Assembly (NCBI GenBank): GCA_947650285.1
Contig: CANTFL010000810.1
Span: 186,001-250,000 of the forward strand
Length of the DNA: 64,000 nt
Direction: 5' to 3'
DNA from: Hyaloperonospora brassicae
Taxonomy: Eukaryota; Oomycota; Peronosporomycetes; Peronosporales; Peronosporaceae
The number at the start of each line of letters is the position of its first letter. Position 1 is the first letter of the stretch. Under the pieces are notes generated by a model. It ran no database searches. It was not told the origin of the DNA and saw only the letters and a list, made by a program, of their open reading frames with translations. A program made the translations under genes and the position numbers. Shown in pieces: positions 34,001 through 44,415 of the stretch.

Positions 34001-35020
34001 GACCTGGTAGGCAACGAGTCCGCTGATCGCAGCAGCGTACGAAATCGCGTCCGGCTGCTGCCTTAGGTACGAGGCCCTGATCCCCTGGTCCGTGCTCGTC
34101 GAAACCGGCACCGGGACGAATGGGCGGCTACTCTGTTAGAAACAAACGATCAAATAACAAAAGACCTTGTAATCGGACGCGTGCCAGACGCGTTTCGGCC
34201 CTCCGCCAGGGGTCTCCTCTGTGGCTTACAGATCACAAAGTGATTTGCCTCAGTGTTGCGGCCTCTGCCGCAGCCACACGTTTCCCTATGCGAAGAAAAA
34301 CGTCTAGAAGTACCTCACCTAAAGACCAAATCGGCACTACCTAGCAGACTTCACCGGCGTACACTCAGTACCCAGCTATACCCGAAATGTCAACTTCCAA
34401 CACATTCACCTCCACCTCTATCCAACACTGGCTCTTCGGCGATTCCCTGCGGGGGGTGACCTTGTAAGTGCGCACCGTGCCTCCCGCTCGAGGGAACCGC
34501 AGCGCTTTGCATGGCTCTGCTGTCGGCAATGCGCTTGAGTTGTTGCCACCCTTCCTCGTGCCACGATGATGCGTCTGCGTACTTAGTCGCAAATCTGGAA
34601 GTGGTCAACAACATCATACGCTCTGGCTTATTGAGGGAACATCATTCTCAAAGAACTCACTGCGATTCATTGACCGGCAGCTGACTAAGTAGTTTGAATT
34701 CATGTGCTGTGTCACCACTGCTTTTCCCGATCGTCAAGCGTCATGACACAGACGAACGAAGGAGCAATGTGTATCGAGTGCAGAAGCAAAGCAAGGAGTG
34801 GACTGACCACGTGAAGCGATTTATCCATCGATTATCCACGTAGATGCACAAGACGCATTGGCAAACGCACGACACTCAGCCGTAAGATAATGTAAAACTG
34901 TGAATGTGTGCTAAACATTCAAGTCCTCATCGTAGTGCTTCTCAACGACAACATTATCCGTGCAAGCAGCTACGCGGATCGATCATCTTCTCTTGCTCTT
35001 CCCGCACTTGACGCTACTAC
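34001..35020. other. Gene-less spacer upstream of the LINE
   Basis: Short opposing frames only. The LINE 5' end may extend into it (minus-strand fragments near 34365-34617), but no recognisable block supports this. It also holds the 3' flank of the LicD-like gene. Confidence 0.4.
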
Positions 35021-36052
35021 CTACTCCCGTGGCTTTGGGGTCATGTACCCTTCACCGTACATCTTCCTCAAGAAGTAACTTGGATCAGCCACAGTGTCGA
35101 ACGACAACCCATTGATCGTTACTTGTGAAAACGGATGCATCTTGTCATGTGGCAGCGTGCGATCGCTGAAGCACTCCATGCTCCAGTCTGTGTCATTCAG
35201 CTTGTCCATCGCGTACAGATCAAGATATGGCACCAGAAAGTTTGCCGTGATTGAAAGTCTCGGGTCGTACAGTCTAGCAGCAAGAGGATGGGTTGGCGCG
35301 ACGCAAACCCGCCAAATGTCGAGAAAGAACACGTGATAACCCTTTGCAACCAACGCGCGACTGATCTCGCCATGTGTGTCCAGCTGTCCATTGTACGCAA
35401 TGTCTGTGTCTTCAGTAAAAGGGATCATCGACCCGTTCCGAACAGCACCGAGGAGGGACCCAAAGACTAACAGTGGCGTTCGTCCGAGAGCTTGGAGCTC
35501 TTCGTACACTTCGATCAACAACATGTGCAGCACACTAGCGTAGCAGCGAGACTGAGCTGAATGTGGCGTCAGTAGATCCATCCGGTCGGCTCCAGTGCAA
35601 AATGGCGAGTCCTTGCGTCCAGAGATCGGTAAACAGTAGCTGAGCGTCGAGTCGTGTCGACAGCTTTCGTTGCAAAGGACAGTGTGCTCGTTCTGGAAAA
35701 GCGGTGGGGCAAGAGGCGTCAGATCTTGGAGAAGTGGATAGTAGCGATGACCGGAATGGTACTTGATGGCACTCATGTTGACTGCGCTTGGACTACACGT
35801 CGCCTCTTTCGTAGGTCCCTTATTGCTGGTGCTGCTGTCGTTGTGGGGACGCAGGTGAAGGGAGTCAAGTCGATTGGACAAGATGTTCGTCTCCATGACG
35901 ACGTCGAAGGCTACGACGCCGGCCGCCAGTATCGCTAGAGCCACCAGCGCCATGTTGCCTCGACATTTGGCGATAGGTGCTGCTACTCCTTCGCTGTGGA
36001 ACGCGAGGCCAGTGCTGCGGAGCGTCTTGGACGACTTTTTGCTCGACTGCAT
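35021..36052 (-). CDS. LicD/fukutin-like membrane protein
   Basis: A single-exon gene of 343 codons; the first ATG is at 36052 (the codon before it is TTG). A basic cytoplasmic tail is followed by one membrane span (about residues 34-52, MALVALAILAAGVVAF), as in type II Golgi or ER proteins, then a Cys-rich luminal part. The LicD/fukutin nucleotidyltransferase core is clear: LLVFGSLLGAVRNG, then PFTEDTDIAYNG, in which the acidic DxD-type residues bind metal and nucleotide. Near the end DPSYFLRKMYGEGYMTP matches the family C-terminal block. Relatives transfer phospho-sugar alcohols or phosphocholine to glycans; the substrate here is unknown. It is intact and lies on the same strand as two GT genes at 40.5-44.4 kb. 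Confidence 0.88.
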   Translation of the reverse strand: MQSSKKSSKTLRSTGLAFHSEGVAAPIAKCRGNMALVALAILAAGVVAFDVVMETNILSNRLDSLHLRPHNDSSTSNKGPTKEATCSPSAVNMSAIKYHSGHRYYPLLQDLTPLAPPLFQNEHTVLCNESCRHDSTLSYCLPISGRKDSPFCTGADRMDLLTPHSAQSRCYASVLHMLLIEVYEELQALGRTPLLVFGSLLGAVRNGSMIPFTEDTDIAYNGQLDTHGEISRALVAKGYHVFFLDIWRVCVAPTHPLAARLYDPRLSITANFLVPYLDLYAMDKLNDTDWSMECFSDRTLPHDKMHPFSQVTINGLSFDTVADPSYFLRKMYGEGYMTPKPRE

Positions 36053-38818
36053 CAAACGAACTGCGCTCGGTCAGTAGTCAATCAGTCTGCGAGGCTGCAA
36101 AAGCAGGAGTGACGACTTCGGACGGCATTCAAAGTCGAAGGGCTACCGCTGACCACAAGAACATGCAATGGCGAAGCACCGGACGAACACAATACCTAGT
36201 TTTGCAATCCACTGGCTCGTCGTCTAGAACGCAGTGGCGCTCGCTAGTCTTTGCTGTCCTATCGGCATCGGTTCGAAGTGCTGCGATACCGAGTGTGCAC
36301 GACCACCGGGTCAGGATTGTGGGCACGAAATAGATACTGCTTCCACAAGCAAACGGTATTCGGTCAGAATCAATACACTCATTGTGTCAATGTATGGTAA
36401 AATTCGACAGTTCCATGTTTGCTTCCATACAATCCTGCCAATCAATCATTCGACTGTTTTTCGAATGAGATACTCCTGGTGGCAGCCTGCTGGCTCTTGG
36501 ATTGGCTTTTGTTGGACCCCGTAGCAAAAAGACACTGGAGGATCGTGTACTTGACACAACCGTTCGTTATCTTGCACTGATCAGGCACTCGAAGTAATCG
36601 TTCGTTATCTTGCACTGATCGATCGTGATGTCGACTTTTTTTCCTGGCTGACTGACTTCTTCCCTCTACTACATTCGTGGTCGCTTCCAATGCATTCTCG
36701 CAATGTTCGTCTTCCGGTACGTCGTCCCCTGCCCATGCAAAAGCAGAAGGTTGCACCGAAGCGCGTCATAGCGTGTCATCATGTCGGTTTGTTGACGACT
36801 GAGCGAACTACAGATGTCGATACCGAAGGCACAGCGCCGCACGCGTTCCTGACCTTGTTGATCGGCCTTCTGCGTTCATCGACCGTATGTTACGCGCAGG
36901 TGAGTTCGGCTCTAGCGCAACGTGCGCAATGTGGCTACTGCCGCTGGATCATCATCGTGAACCGTATTTTCAGGTTGAAAAGAGATTCGACTAGAAGCTG
37001 TTTTACTAGTGTGCGAGCAAGCCACTAGAGCAGTCGTCGCAGCAAAAGGATCTTCGCATCAAGAGTGGTGGTGACTCAGCGGCGCCGGGTCGCGTACACG
37101 ATCTACATGCTATATGCCCTGAGGTATTCTCACAACTACTTTGATCATTTAAACTGATTGCTTATGATACTGTGTATCGGCAATTTGTGCTTCCTTCGCT
37201 GAGGCTGCAGAGCGCAGGTCTCTCGGTGCATCCGGGATACACAAAAGTCAACAGTGATATCTGCACTTTGCTGTCGGTGGGTAACATCGATCACGTATTT
37301 CGCATGCAAAACAGAGGGGCTAAAGCTTAGAAGCTGCCTCTTGTCGGTCATGTGGTCACCTTCGTCATCAATCCAATTGCACACTCACTGCTCAACACTA
37401 GCCCGACGTGCAAGCTGGACAAAACGTAGCGCGAAAGTGTGCACGGATCTCCATGTGATACACTTTGGTGCGTCCATTGGCATGTTCCTTTCTGTAGTAC
37501 GACGCTTCACGCAATGCACCGCTATCGTTTACAATTCGCCTTTGAGCGCAAGGACATGCAAGCGGGTATCGCTAGACTATTCTTCGCCCATGTATTTGCC
37601 ATAATTGCTTGTCGAATCCAGACTTGGCCGCCAGTGCCTTAAAGTATCGATCGCGTTAGTGCTACGGATCATTGACATCTGCAGGTTCCGTTAACAGGAC
37701 CGCTAATTCTTAGGAAGCAGACCGAACGTCACGAGCCCTTCTTCACCACTATGTACATCGGTCTGCTCTTTTCACTTCGGACCGGCACAGAAATGTCACT
37801 AGTCCAACATTGCTAGGACATCTGCATCGACTCAACCATGTCATTCATGTTGCTGTGCTCAGCCCAAAAACGCATCGTTTAGACTGGTCTGCTCAAACGT
37901 GCATCCAATGTTACTTGATTGTATCCGCGAGCTCCATATACGAGTCGCACCACAAAGGGTATGAACCGATGTGCTTATTCTTCGGTCTCGACTGGAGCGG
38001 GGGACCAAAATCCTGCACGTAACTGCACGTAATTAACGAAGAACAAGAGCTGCAAGACCTGCGGACTTCGTCATTACCATTGTCATCCATCGTCTTTGCA
38101 ATGCGCCTCCGCCGTCAGTGATTACAGCATCACGACAGCGAGAAGCAATTGCACAACGCAGCATTTCTCGATACCATGGTGCGTGATTGTAAAGTCGCTT
38201 GTCTTCATGATCAGACAAGTCTCTTTATGCATCAAATGATGGATGGCGTGGCTCAGTGATCCATGTTCCTCATTCAATGCAGAGATGAATGCTCGAATCT
38301 CATTCCATCTTCTTGCTCATGCCAAGGTCCGCGTGTCCACCGGATTCACACTATTCCCACATGCGCAACTCAAAGAGTGGGCGATGGTACTCATGACAAC
38401 AGCAAGCCTCAGTGAATAGTGGCTCAGAACACTAGGAGCAGTAGTTGTCACCGCCTTAAAGCTCCACATTCGATGGCGTTGCATCATCGATCGAACCGTT
38501 TGACCAGCTACCCAATTCGTTGTTACACGTCATTGAGTGGAGGTTGGGAGATAGGGGGAAGCAATTTGTCAGACGCGCTAGCGTCGATGTAATTGATCTA
38601 CCTACTGAGGATAATATGCCTACTAAGGGCTTGTTCCCGGACATGAGTTCCTACGAGCGCTTGGACGTACACAGTCGCGAGCGAACAGCCTTTCATCGAA
38701 GCAAGGGACCATTGCGAATTCACTTGGTAATCAACGAACAACATGGGCACGCACAGCATTACGCTGACGTTTCGATCCAACGACCCGCATGCTTGCGGAG
38801 ACCACTAGTCATTATTCA
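36053..38818. other. Gene-poor intergenic stretch
   Basis: No supported gene. Frames such as 36690-37028 plus and 36442-36756 minus are short and unrecognised. It contains a 22-bp direct repeat (listed) and the promoter side of the LicD-like gene. Confidence 0.45.
36561..36620. repeat. 22-bp direct repeat
   Basis: The 22 bases beginning CGTTCGTTATCTTGC occur at 36561-36582 and 36599-36620, 38 bp apart. They look like a small local duplication. Confidence 0.8.
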
Positions 38819-39253
38819 TCACGGCCGGGCACGCCGCCTTATCGTCACTTGGCTTCTTTTTGGATGCGCGTTCGCCACGGCATCAGTTTCAGTATCATCT
38901 CTGGCATTCGTTGTCACCATAAGATCTCCTTTTGTTGCCTCTTTAACACCAATACATGCCTCCAGCCCTGGCGTGATCTCTTCTTTCGACTTGGCAGCAT
39001 CATAGACTGCTAAAGCTGTCTCGTAACGGCTCTTGTCATCCCTTCCGTGGCAACAAGTATCGTAGATCTTGTGAACACACACCAGCATAGCATGGGCAGT
39101 CAATGCTACAAGTGAGAATAGCTTCTCGTCGGTTGCTGTTGGTTGTCCGTTATTCGCAAACGACAAACAGCAGAGGGCACTGATACATCTTCGACAATGA
39201 GTAGTCACCGTCCGTTCGGAACTTTGACTTGTAACGCTTTGCGTCTCGTCCAT
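38819..39253 (-). CDS. Hypothetical small protein
   Basis: An open frame of 144 codons from the ATG at 39253. It has a Cys-rich N-terminal half (HCRRCISALCCLSF), a hydrophobic segment (LFSLVALTAHAMLVCV) and a charged Asp/Lys/Arg-rich C-terminal half. No family is recognised. A plus-strand frame (38520-39005) overlaps it, so which strand codes, if either, is uncertain. Confidence 0.3.
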   Translation of the reverse strand: MDETQSVTSQSSERTVTTHCRRCISALCCLSFANNGQPTATDEKLFSLVALTAHAMLVCVHKIYDTCCHGRDDKSRYETALAVYDAAKSKEEITPGLEACIGVKEATKGDLMVTTNARDDTETDAVANAHPKRSQVTIRRRARP

Positions 39254-40533
39254 CTCGTGACGAATGAAGAGAAGCCACGCCACAATCTGTATAGCATCGC
39301 CCCTCGACGCAAGATATACGAACTCACCTTACGCGGAACCTAATATCCACACGTATTGCACGAGAGACGCTGTACCTTACCAGGTGTTCATGGATGCATC
39401 ACCTTCCTAATCGCTCGTCCGAATCAGCTTGTCCATACCTTGCCCACACGTCGGGGCCTAGACAGTCGTTCCTTCTTCCTCGTTTGATTATGTATTCGTT
39501 CCCGCAACTGAGCACGTCTTGTTGCATCCAGAAAATATAACGTTGTCGCGTGCGGTAGTAATACGAGCCGTCGCATTTAAGCAAGAGGATGAACTCGTTG
39601 AGAAATATGGGTAGCTTTCGTATACTCACGTACAGACCCGCCTACCGTGGCGAGCTACGAACACAAAAACTGGCACAGCACAAAGTGCGCTGCTATGTAT
39701 CTCCATCTCTAGTTCAATCGCACACGATACGACTTTTGTGGCTGCTCTACAAGGAAGTCACGCAGTGCTTGCCAAGTTGTCTTACTCTAATTCCATTCTG
39801 AGTGTCCTAGGCAACGTGTGCAATCTCCAGTCTGCTTTCTCACGCACGGAATGTCATTGTACTCTTGTCGCATTGAGTGGCAATTGCTACCGGTGGGAAG
39901 TCGTTCTAACAAAACTACGCGGATCACTGGTTGCGAAATAAGAAAGGTCACCACAACTTTCTTACATTTGGACATTCAAGCTGTGGGATAGCAATAAGGT
40001 ACTTACTTATCCCCCACCACGAATGCATCGCTTTGACACTCGTCTGACTCTAACCGATTCAATTGTACAAGCTTTGCAGTCCTCAAACAGTGCACAAAGC
40101 TTTGGTTTTCACTGTTAGGAGACCAGTCACCAATATCGCATTCGGTAACGCCAAGACACCAACTTGTCGATGGTGTTTTGGCTGCTAAGGCGACACGACG
40201 CCTTGTAGCAATGTGAACATCACGCAACAACAACTCGTACTTGTGCAGCGTATGTAACGTGTACAAAAACAAACTCGACTCCTGATATACTAGTGTAGAC
40301 GTCAAGTACCAGCGCAATCATGGAGATGCCAGTGACAGATGAAACCAACAAGCAGAAACGCACAAGAAGCTCTTGCCAACGAAGAAAAACGGGAGCTGCA
40401 AAGATGAAAGTGTAATCCTAGTCGACTGGTGTCGCCGGAAGTCATGTTTAGAGCAAAGAGACGAGTTCGGATCCATGTGTTTCCGTCCACTCAAGTTCAC
40501 CTTTGCTCCAAGCTTTGTGACGGATTGATATCG
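39254..40533. other. Gene-poor spacer downstream of the GT pair
   Basis: Short minus-strand frames (39399-39629, 40003-40317) read moderately protein-like but have no ATG in good position or no recognisable domain. Nothing is supported. Confidence 0.4.
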
Positions 40534-42180
40534 CTACGGACGTCGATTCACGTACAAGCCACGTCTTGCAAATTCTCGAACCTCTTCCATGGCGCTAGCA
40601 AAGAACTTGGTGTCTGCGTTGTAAGCTTGGCGCGCTCTGGCTCCGATTATAGCCCGCTGATCAGCTGTCGTAGAGCCGACCATTTCTCGAACAGCTTTGC
40701 ACACATCGGTGCCGCTGAAAGATCCAACCAGCCCGTCGAAGCCTTTTAAGCCATGCTCCTTGTCGTACTCACCACCCAGTATCTGGTTCGTATCCTTGAG
40801 GCGCTTGACCGGAATCAGGAAGCCGGTTGTGCCCGATGAAATAAGCTCATTCATTGGAGGCAGGTCGGTGGTGATGACCACAGCTCCAGCTGCACGTGCC
40901 TGGTTAATGTAATGGCCGTAGCCCTCGCTCAAACTTGGACACATGAAAAATGCCGCCTCTGCAGTCATCTTAGCAAACACAGAGCGCTCTACCATGCCCA
41001 CGTTGACATGAAGGGGGCTGCGACTGTGTTGCATCGATTTCTTCAAGTCACCATTGACCGATGCATCGAATGCCCCCTTGTCAATGTACACGTCGAGGGG
41101 AGGTAGGCTAGGCTCACTTACCCAACACTGCACCAGCTGTCTCGTGCCTTTGAGATTGCTAGTCCCAGCCGTGTGAAGGAACTTGACGTCGAGAAAGTCT
41201 TTTGGAGCAATGGCGCCTTCCCCCAAGCGTTTGCGAGCAAAGTCGGTCTGATCGGACGACGTGTGCTTTGTGTAGAACACTTTTGTGTCACGTGGGCTGC
41301 CTTCTTGTTCGTACCATTTCGTCACTCTGTCGTAACACACCTTTGTCTTGCATAGCACTGCACTCGCATTCCAATAATGCTCTGCCGTCATTTCGTACAT
41401 TTCAATGTTTGGCATCACGTAGATGGGTTTGTCCTTGGGCCAACGTGGCATCGATGGCACTCCGTCCCAGTAGTGATTAAAGAAAATCACGGGCGTCTTC
41501 GGGCACAAGTCAAAGTAGTCGACGGTGCGGCCCAGTGCTGGATCGAAGAGCCTGACTTCGAGTGTCCACTGCAGCAACAGCCGAGACTTTAAATCTGTGC
41601 CACAATAACCGCAGATCGTGAGTCAAAATGCAAATGCTGCCCACCTGCTACCCAGATCGAACCATCCATCTCCCCTTTCCTTCACAATCAAAAAGAACGT
41701 ACACTTCACGTAGGCCACTGCATCCTCACAATACCCGTTTCCACGTATCCCAACTGGAAGGAAAATGTCCACGTCGGGGCACTGTCGCAGTTTCGCCAGC
41801 ATGTCCGGGTCCTCCTTGTGCGTCAGTACCTCTGGGTTACTCGCTGTTGCGTTCGGGAGTTGATGGCCTGGACGGCCAAACGTCCACGGAAGCGACGCGT
41901 CCGAGTCCCGTACACACGTTTCGTGCAGCAAACTCAAGTGCAGCCGATCTTCGCCCGACACTTCGTTCCCCCCAAACTCGTCATCGGCGAGGGCGTTCAA
42001 GTGCGTCCGCATGGCGTTGGCCACCTCCTGTTGTTTTCGTGCTTCCAACGACCTGTTCATAGACGGCACCATCTGCAGCACGAGCGTGGTCGTTCCGAGC
42101 ACGAGGAGAGCTCCGAACCCGACCAGCAATCGAGACCGTCGATCCAGTAGTGGTCCTCTTCGCCGTCCAAGTGTGGCCAT
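40534..42180 (-). CDS. GT4-like membrane glycosyltransferase, copy A (two exons)
   Basis: Exon 1 is 42180-41703 and exon 2 is 41594-40534; the 108-bp intron 41595-41702 starts GTACG and ends CAG, in phase 1. The product is about 512 residues. ATG 42180 is preferred because the frame above it has only a GTG. One N-terminal membrane span (about residues 18-38) is followed by a stem and then a GT-B-fold catalytic domain. The donor-binding part shows SLSEGYGHYINQARAAG and TDLPPMNEL. In most GT4 enzymes the second Glu of EX7E sits where this protein has Gln. Copy B shares the gene structure, splice phase and the same Gln. The likely role is adding sugars to glycans in the Golgi or ER; donor and acceptor are unknown. 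Confidence 0.85.
41595..41702 (-). other. Intron of GT copy A
   Basis: Inferred from the paralogue. The exon-1 frame (ending AYVK) and exon-2 frame (starting LKSRLLLQW) join in phase 1 across GTACG...CAG. Without splicing the exon-2 frame has no ATG near the conserved start. Confidence 0.8.
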
Positions 42181-42771
42181 GACCGTCACGAAGGAGGAGA
42201 GCGAGTGGGGGACCTATTGGTGGGGTGACGAGCGTGTGGCTCTCGGCTTTTAAATTTCAAGCGTCGTGGTATCTGTCACTACAGGTGTCGGAAGGGGATG
42301 GTCGAGTTGGGATGGTGACAGCAGACCAACTCCAGACGTCGAAAAAGGAAGGAATTGGCTGATAAACCGACTACTTGGTGGATTGATACAGACGAAAGTG
42401 TAGTCAGTGGGGAACTGGTGGGGCCGATGTGGGACCGAGCGCTCGCAATTCGAATTTCGGATCCGAACTTCGGATCGAAGAGGGTACAACGTCGGATAGC
42501 GTTGAAGTGTCTGGTCACGCAATGTTGAGGAAGTCAGGTACCGATTTGCCAAGAGGTGGTGGGTACAATACCATGTGGTAGGGAGACAGGATCGACGATA
42601 CGGACGTAGTGGCAGCATAGTTGGCGACTGACGGGCCTCGTTGTGTCGCACCATCTGAAGACAGTCGTGACTTGACTTGAAAAAGCGGCCGCGATAGTAT
42701 CGTGCAATGTGACACTCGTCTCGAGGCACAGCACATATTTGTACAATGCAGTTGATGCCCTTTGTGTTTCG
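42181..42771. other. Intergenic region between GT copies A and B
   Basis: About 590 bp between the stop of copy B and the start of copy A. It should hold the copy A promoter. A minus-strand frame (42250-42729) is low-complexity and unlikely to code. A small inverted repeat (CGGATCCGAACTTCGGATCG) is at 42459-42477 or so. No clear core promoter is seen. Confidence 0.4.
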
Positions 42772-44415
42772 TTAAGGTTTGGCAAACGCGCGCAGCTTCT
42801 GCATCTCCTTGGCAAAGTACTTGGTATCGGCATGGTACTGCCGGCTGGCATTGAGACCCATCTCAGCACGTTCCCCAGGCGTCGTCGACTGCATCAAGCG
42901 CTGGATCGCTCGGCAGACGTCGGACGCCTCGAACTGAGCCACGAGCCCCTCGACGTCTTCCAGTCCCTTCTCGCCTCGGTAGTTGCCTCCCATCAGCACC
43001 ATCGGATGCTGGATACGATTCGTTGGGATCAGCACACCCGTTTCATTGCCAATCACCAACTCGTTCATCGGCGGCAAATCGATCGTCACAATGACAGCTC
43101 CCGACGAACGTGCCTGGTTGAGAGTGTGGCCGTAGCCTTCACCATAGCTGGGGCTCAAGACGAACAGAGCCTCAGCAATGACCTTGCTGAACATGAGATG
43201 CTCGTGCGTGCCCAGCTGGATGTTAACGGGGCTCAAACTGCCGGCAATCTTCGACTTGAACGACGGCGAGAACAAGCGGTAGAATGGCTTGCGGTCAATG
43301 TACACGTCGAGCGGAGGCAATTCGGCAGTATGTAGCCAGCAGTCCATGATTTCCCTTGTGCCTTTCGATGAACTAACACCAGCCATGTGGGAAAACTTCA
43401 CATCAGTGTAGTCCTTGGACGCCACGGCGTATTCCCCCAAGCGCTTGCGAACGAGCACAGATGGACTTGAAGACGTGTGTTTTGTGTAAAACACCGACGT
43501 GTTGCGTGGAGTGCCCTCCTGCTCATACCATTTGGTCACCCGGTCGTAGCACACCTGGGTCTTGCACAACACGGCATCAGCTCGAAGGAAGTGCATGGCC
43601 GTGAGCTCCATGATTTCAATGTTCGGCATCATGTACACTGGCTTGCCAATTGGCCACCGAGACGACATGGCCACGTCACTCCAGTGGTGATCGAGGAATA
43701 GGATGGGCGTCTTGGGACACAGGCTGAAGTAGTCAACCTGACGTCCAAGGTCCGGGTCGTACAGCTCAATGTCCAGCACCCAATCGGGAAGTAAGCGTGA
43801 CTCCAAATCTAAACCAGAGGTTCACAACAGCAGTGACGCAACAAACAAACAAACAAACACACACACACACCACACAATGCAGCACAATACCGTCAGTGTC
43901 GTGTCAACCGGTCGGACGTGCTATTTCTTCGCTCTGCCAGCGGCTTCAGACGTACACTTGACATAGGCTGCTGCGTCTTGACAGTACCCAAACGTGTGCG
44001 ACGCCTGAGGCAGAAACACATCAACGTCTGGACAGTGACGGAGCTTTGCCAGCAAATCGCTGTCGTTCTGACGCATCAGCACGTGCGAGTTGTTGGCCGT
44101 GGCCCCAACCAATTGGTTTCCAGGCGAGCCAAACTGCCACGGCACACCAACAGCCGCGTCGTCGACACAGACCTCATGCAGTAAACTCAGGTGCAGCAGC
44201 TCTTGATCGGGCACAACTTCGTCCGGCGACAGCGTCTGGAGGCGGTAGCGCCACGTCATTTGTCGGAGGCCAACGAGTTGGTCGCCCAGAGGTCCAAGCA
44301 GAGCAAAGGTCTCGATCATCAAAATGAGGGCGACCAGCACTACAATTGGCACAAGCACGAGGCACACGCGGTCCTGTTGCCGTTGCACCGGCGCCTCTTC
44401 GCTTGACTTGAGCAT
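42772..44415 (-). CDS. GT4-like membrane glycosyltransferase, copy B (two exons)
   Basis: Exon 1 is 44415-43956 and exon 2 is 43808-42772, with a 147-bp phase-1 intron (43809-43955, GTACG...TAG). The product is 498 residues. The N-terminal membrane span (about residues 17-38, VCLVLVPIVVLVALILM) makes it a type II protein. The luminal region shares blocks with copy A: LHLSLLHEVC, CPDVDVFLP, DYFSLCPKTPI, VCYDRVTKWYEQEG, VFYTKHTSS and EGYGHTLNQAR. The catalytic domain is GT-B, GT4-like, with Gln at the second Glu position of EX7E, as in copy A. By eye the exon-2 proteins are about 60% identical. It is a tandem duplicate of copy A, head-to-tail on the minus strand, and appears intact. Confidence 0.85.
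43809..43955 (-). other. Intron of GT copy B, with microsatellite
   Basis: The donor GTACGT matches copy A at the same codon. The acceptor is TTTAG. On the plus strand the intron includes (CAAA)n(CA)n at about 43841-43875. Confidence 0.8.
43841..43875. repeat. CAAA/CA compound microsatellite
   Basis: AACAAACAAACAAACAAAC followed by CA dinucleotides, inside the copy B intron. Confidence 0.9.

Noticed and set aside
40003..40317. 104-codon minus-strand ORF downstream of GT copy A
   Set aside because: The frame has no ATG at its start (TTG only) and no recognisable domain.
42250..42729. 159-codon minus-strand ORF between the two GT genes
   Set aside because: Low-complexity, no domain, and it occupies the expected promoter and terminator region.
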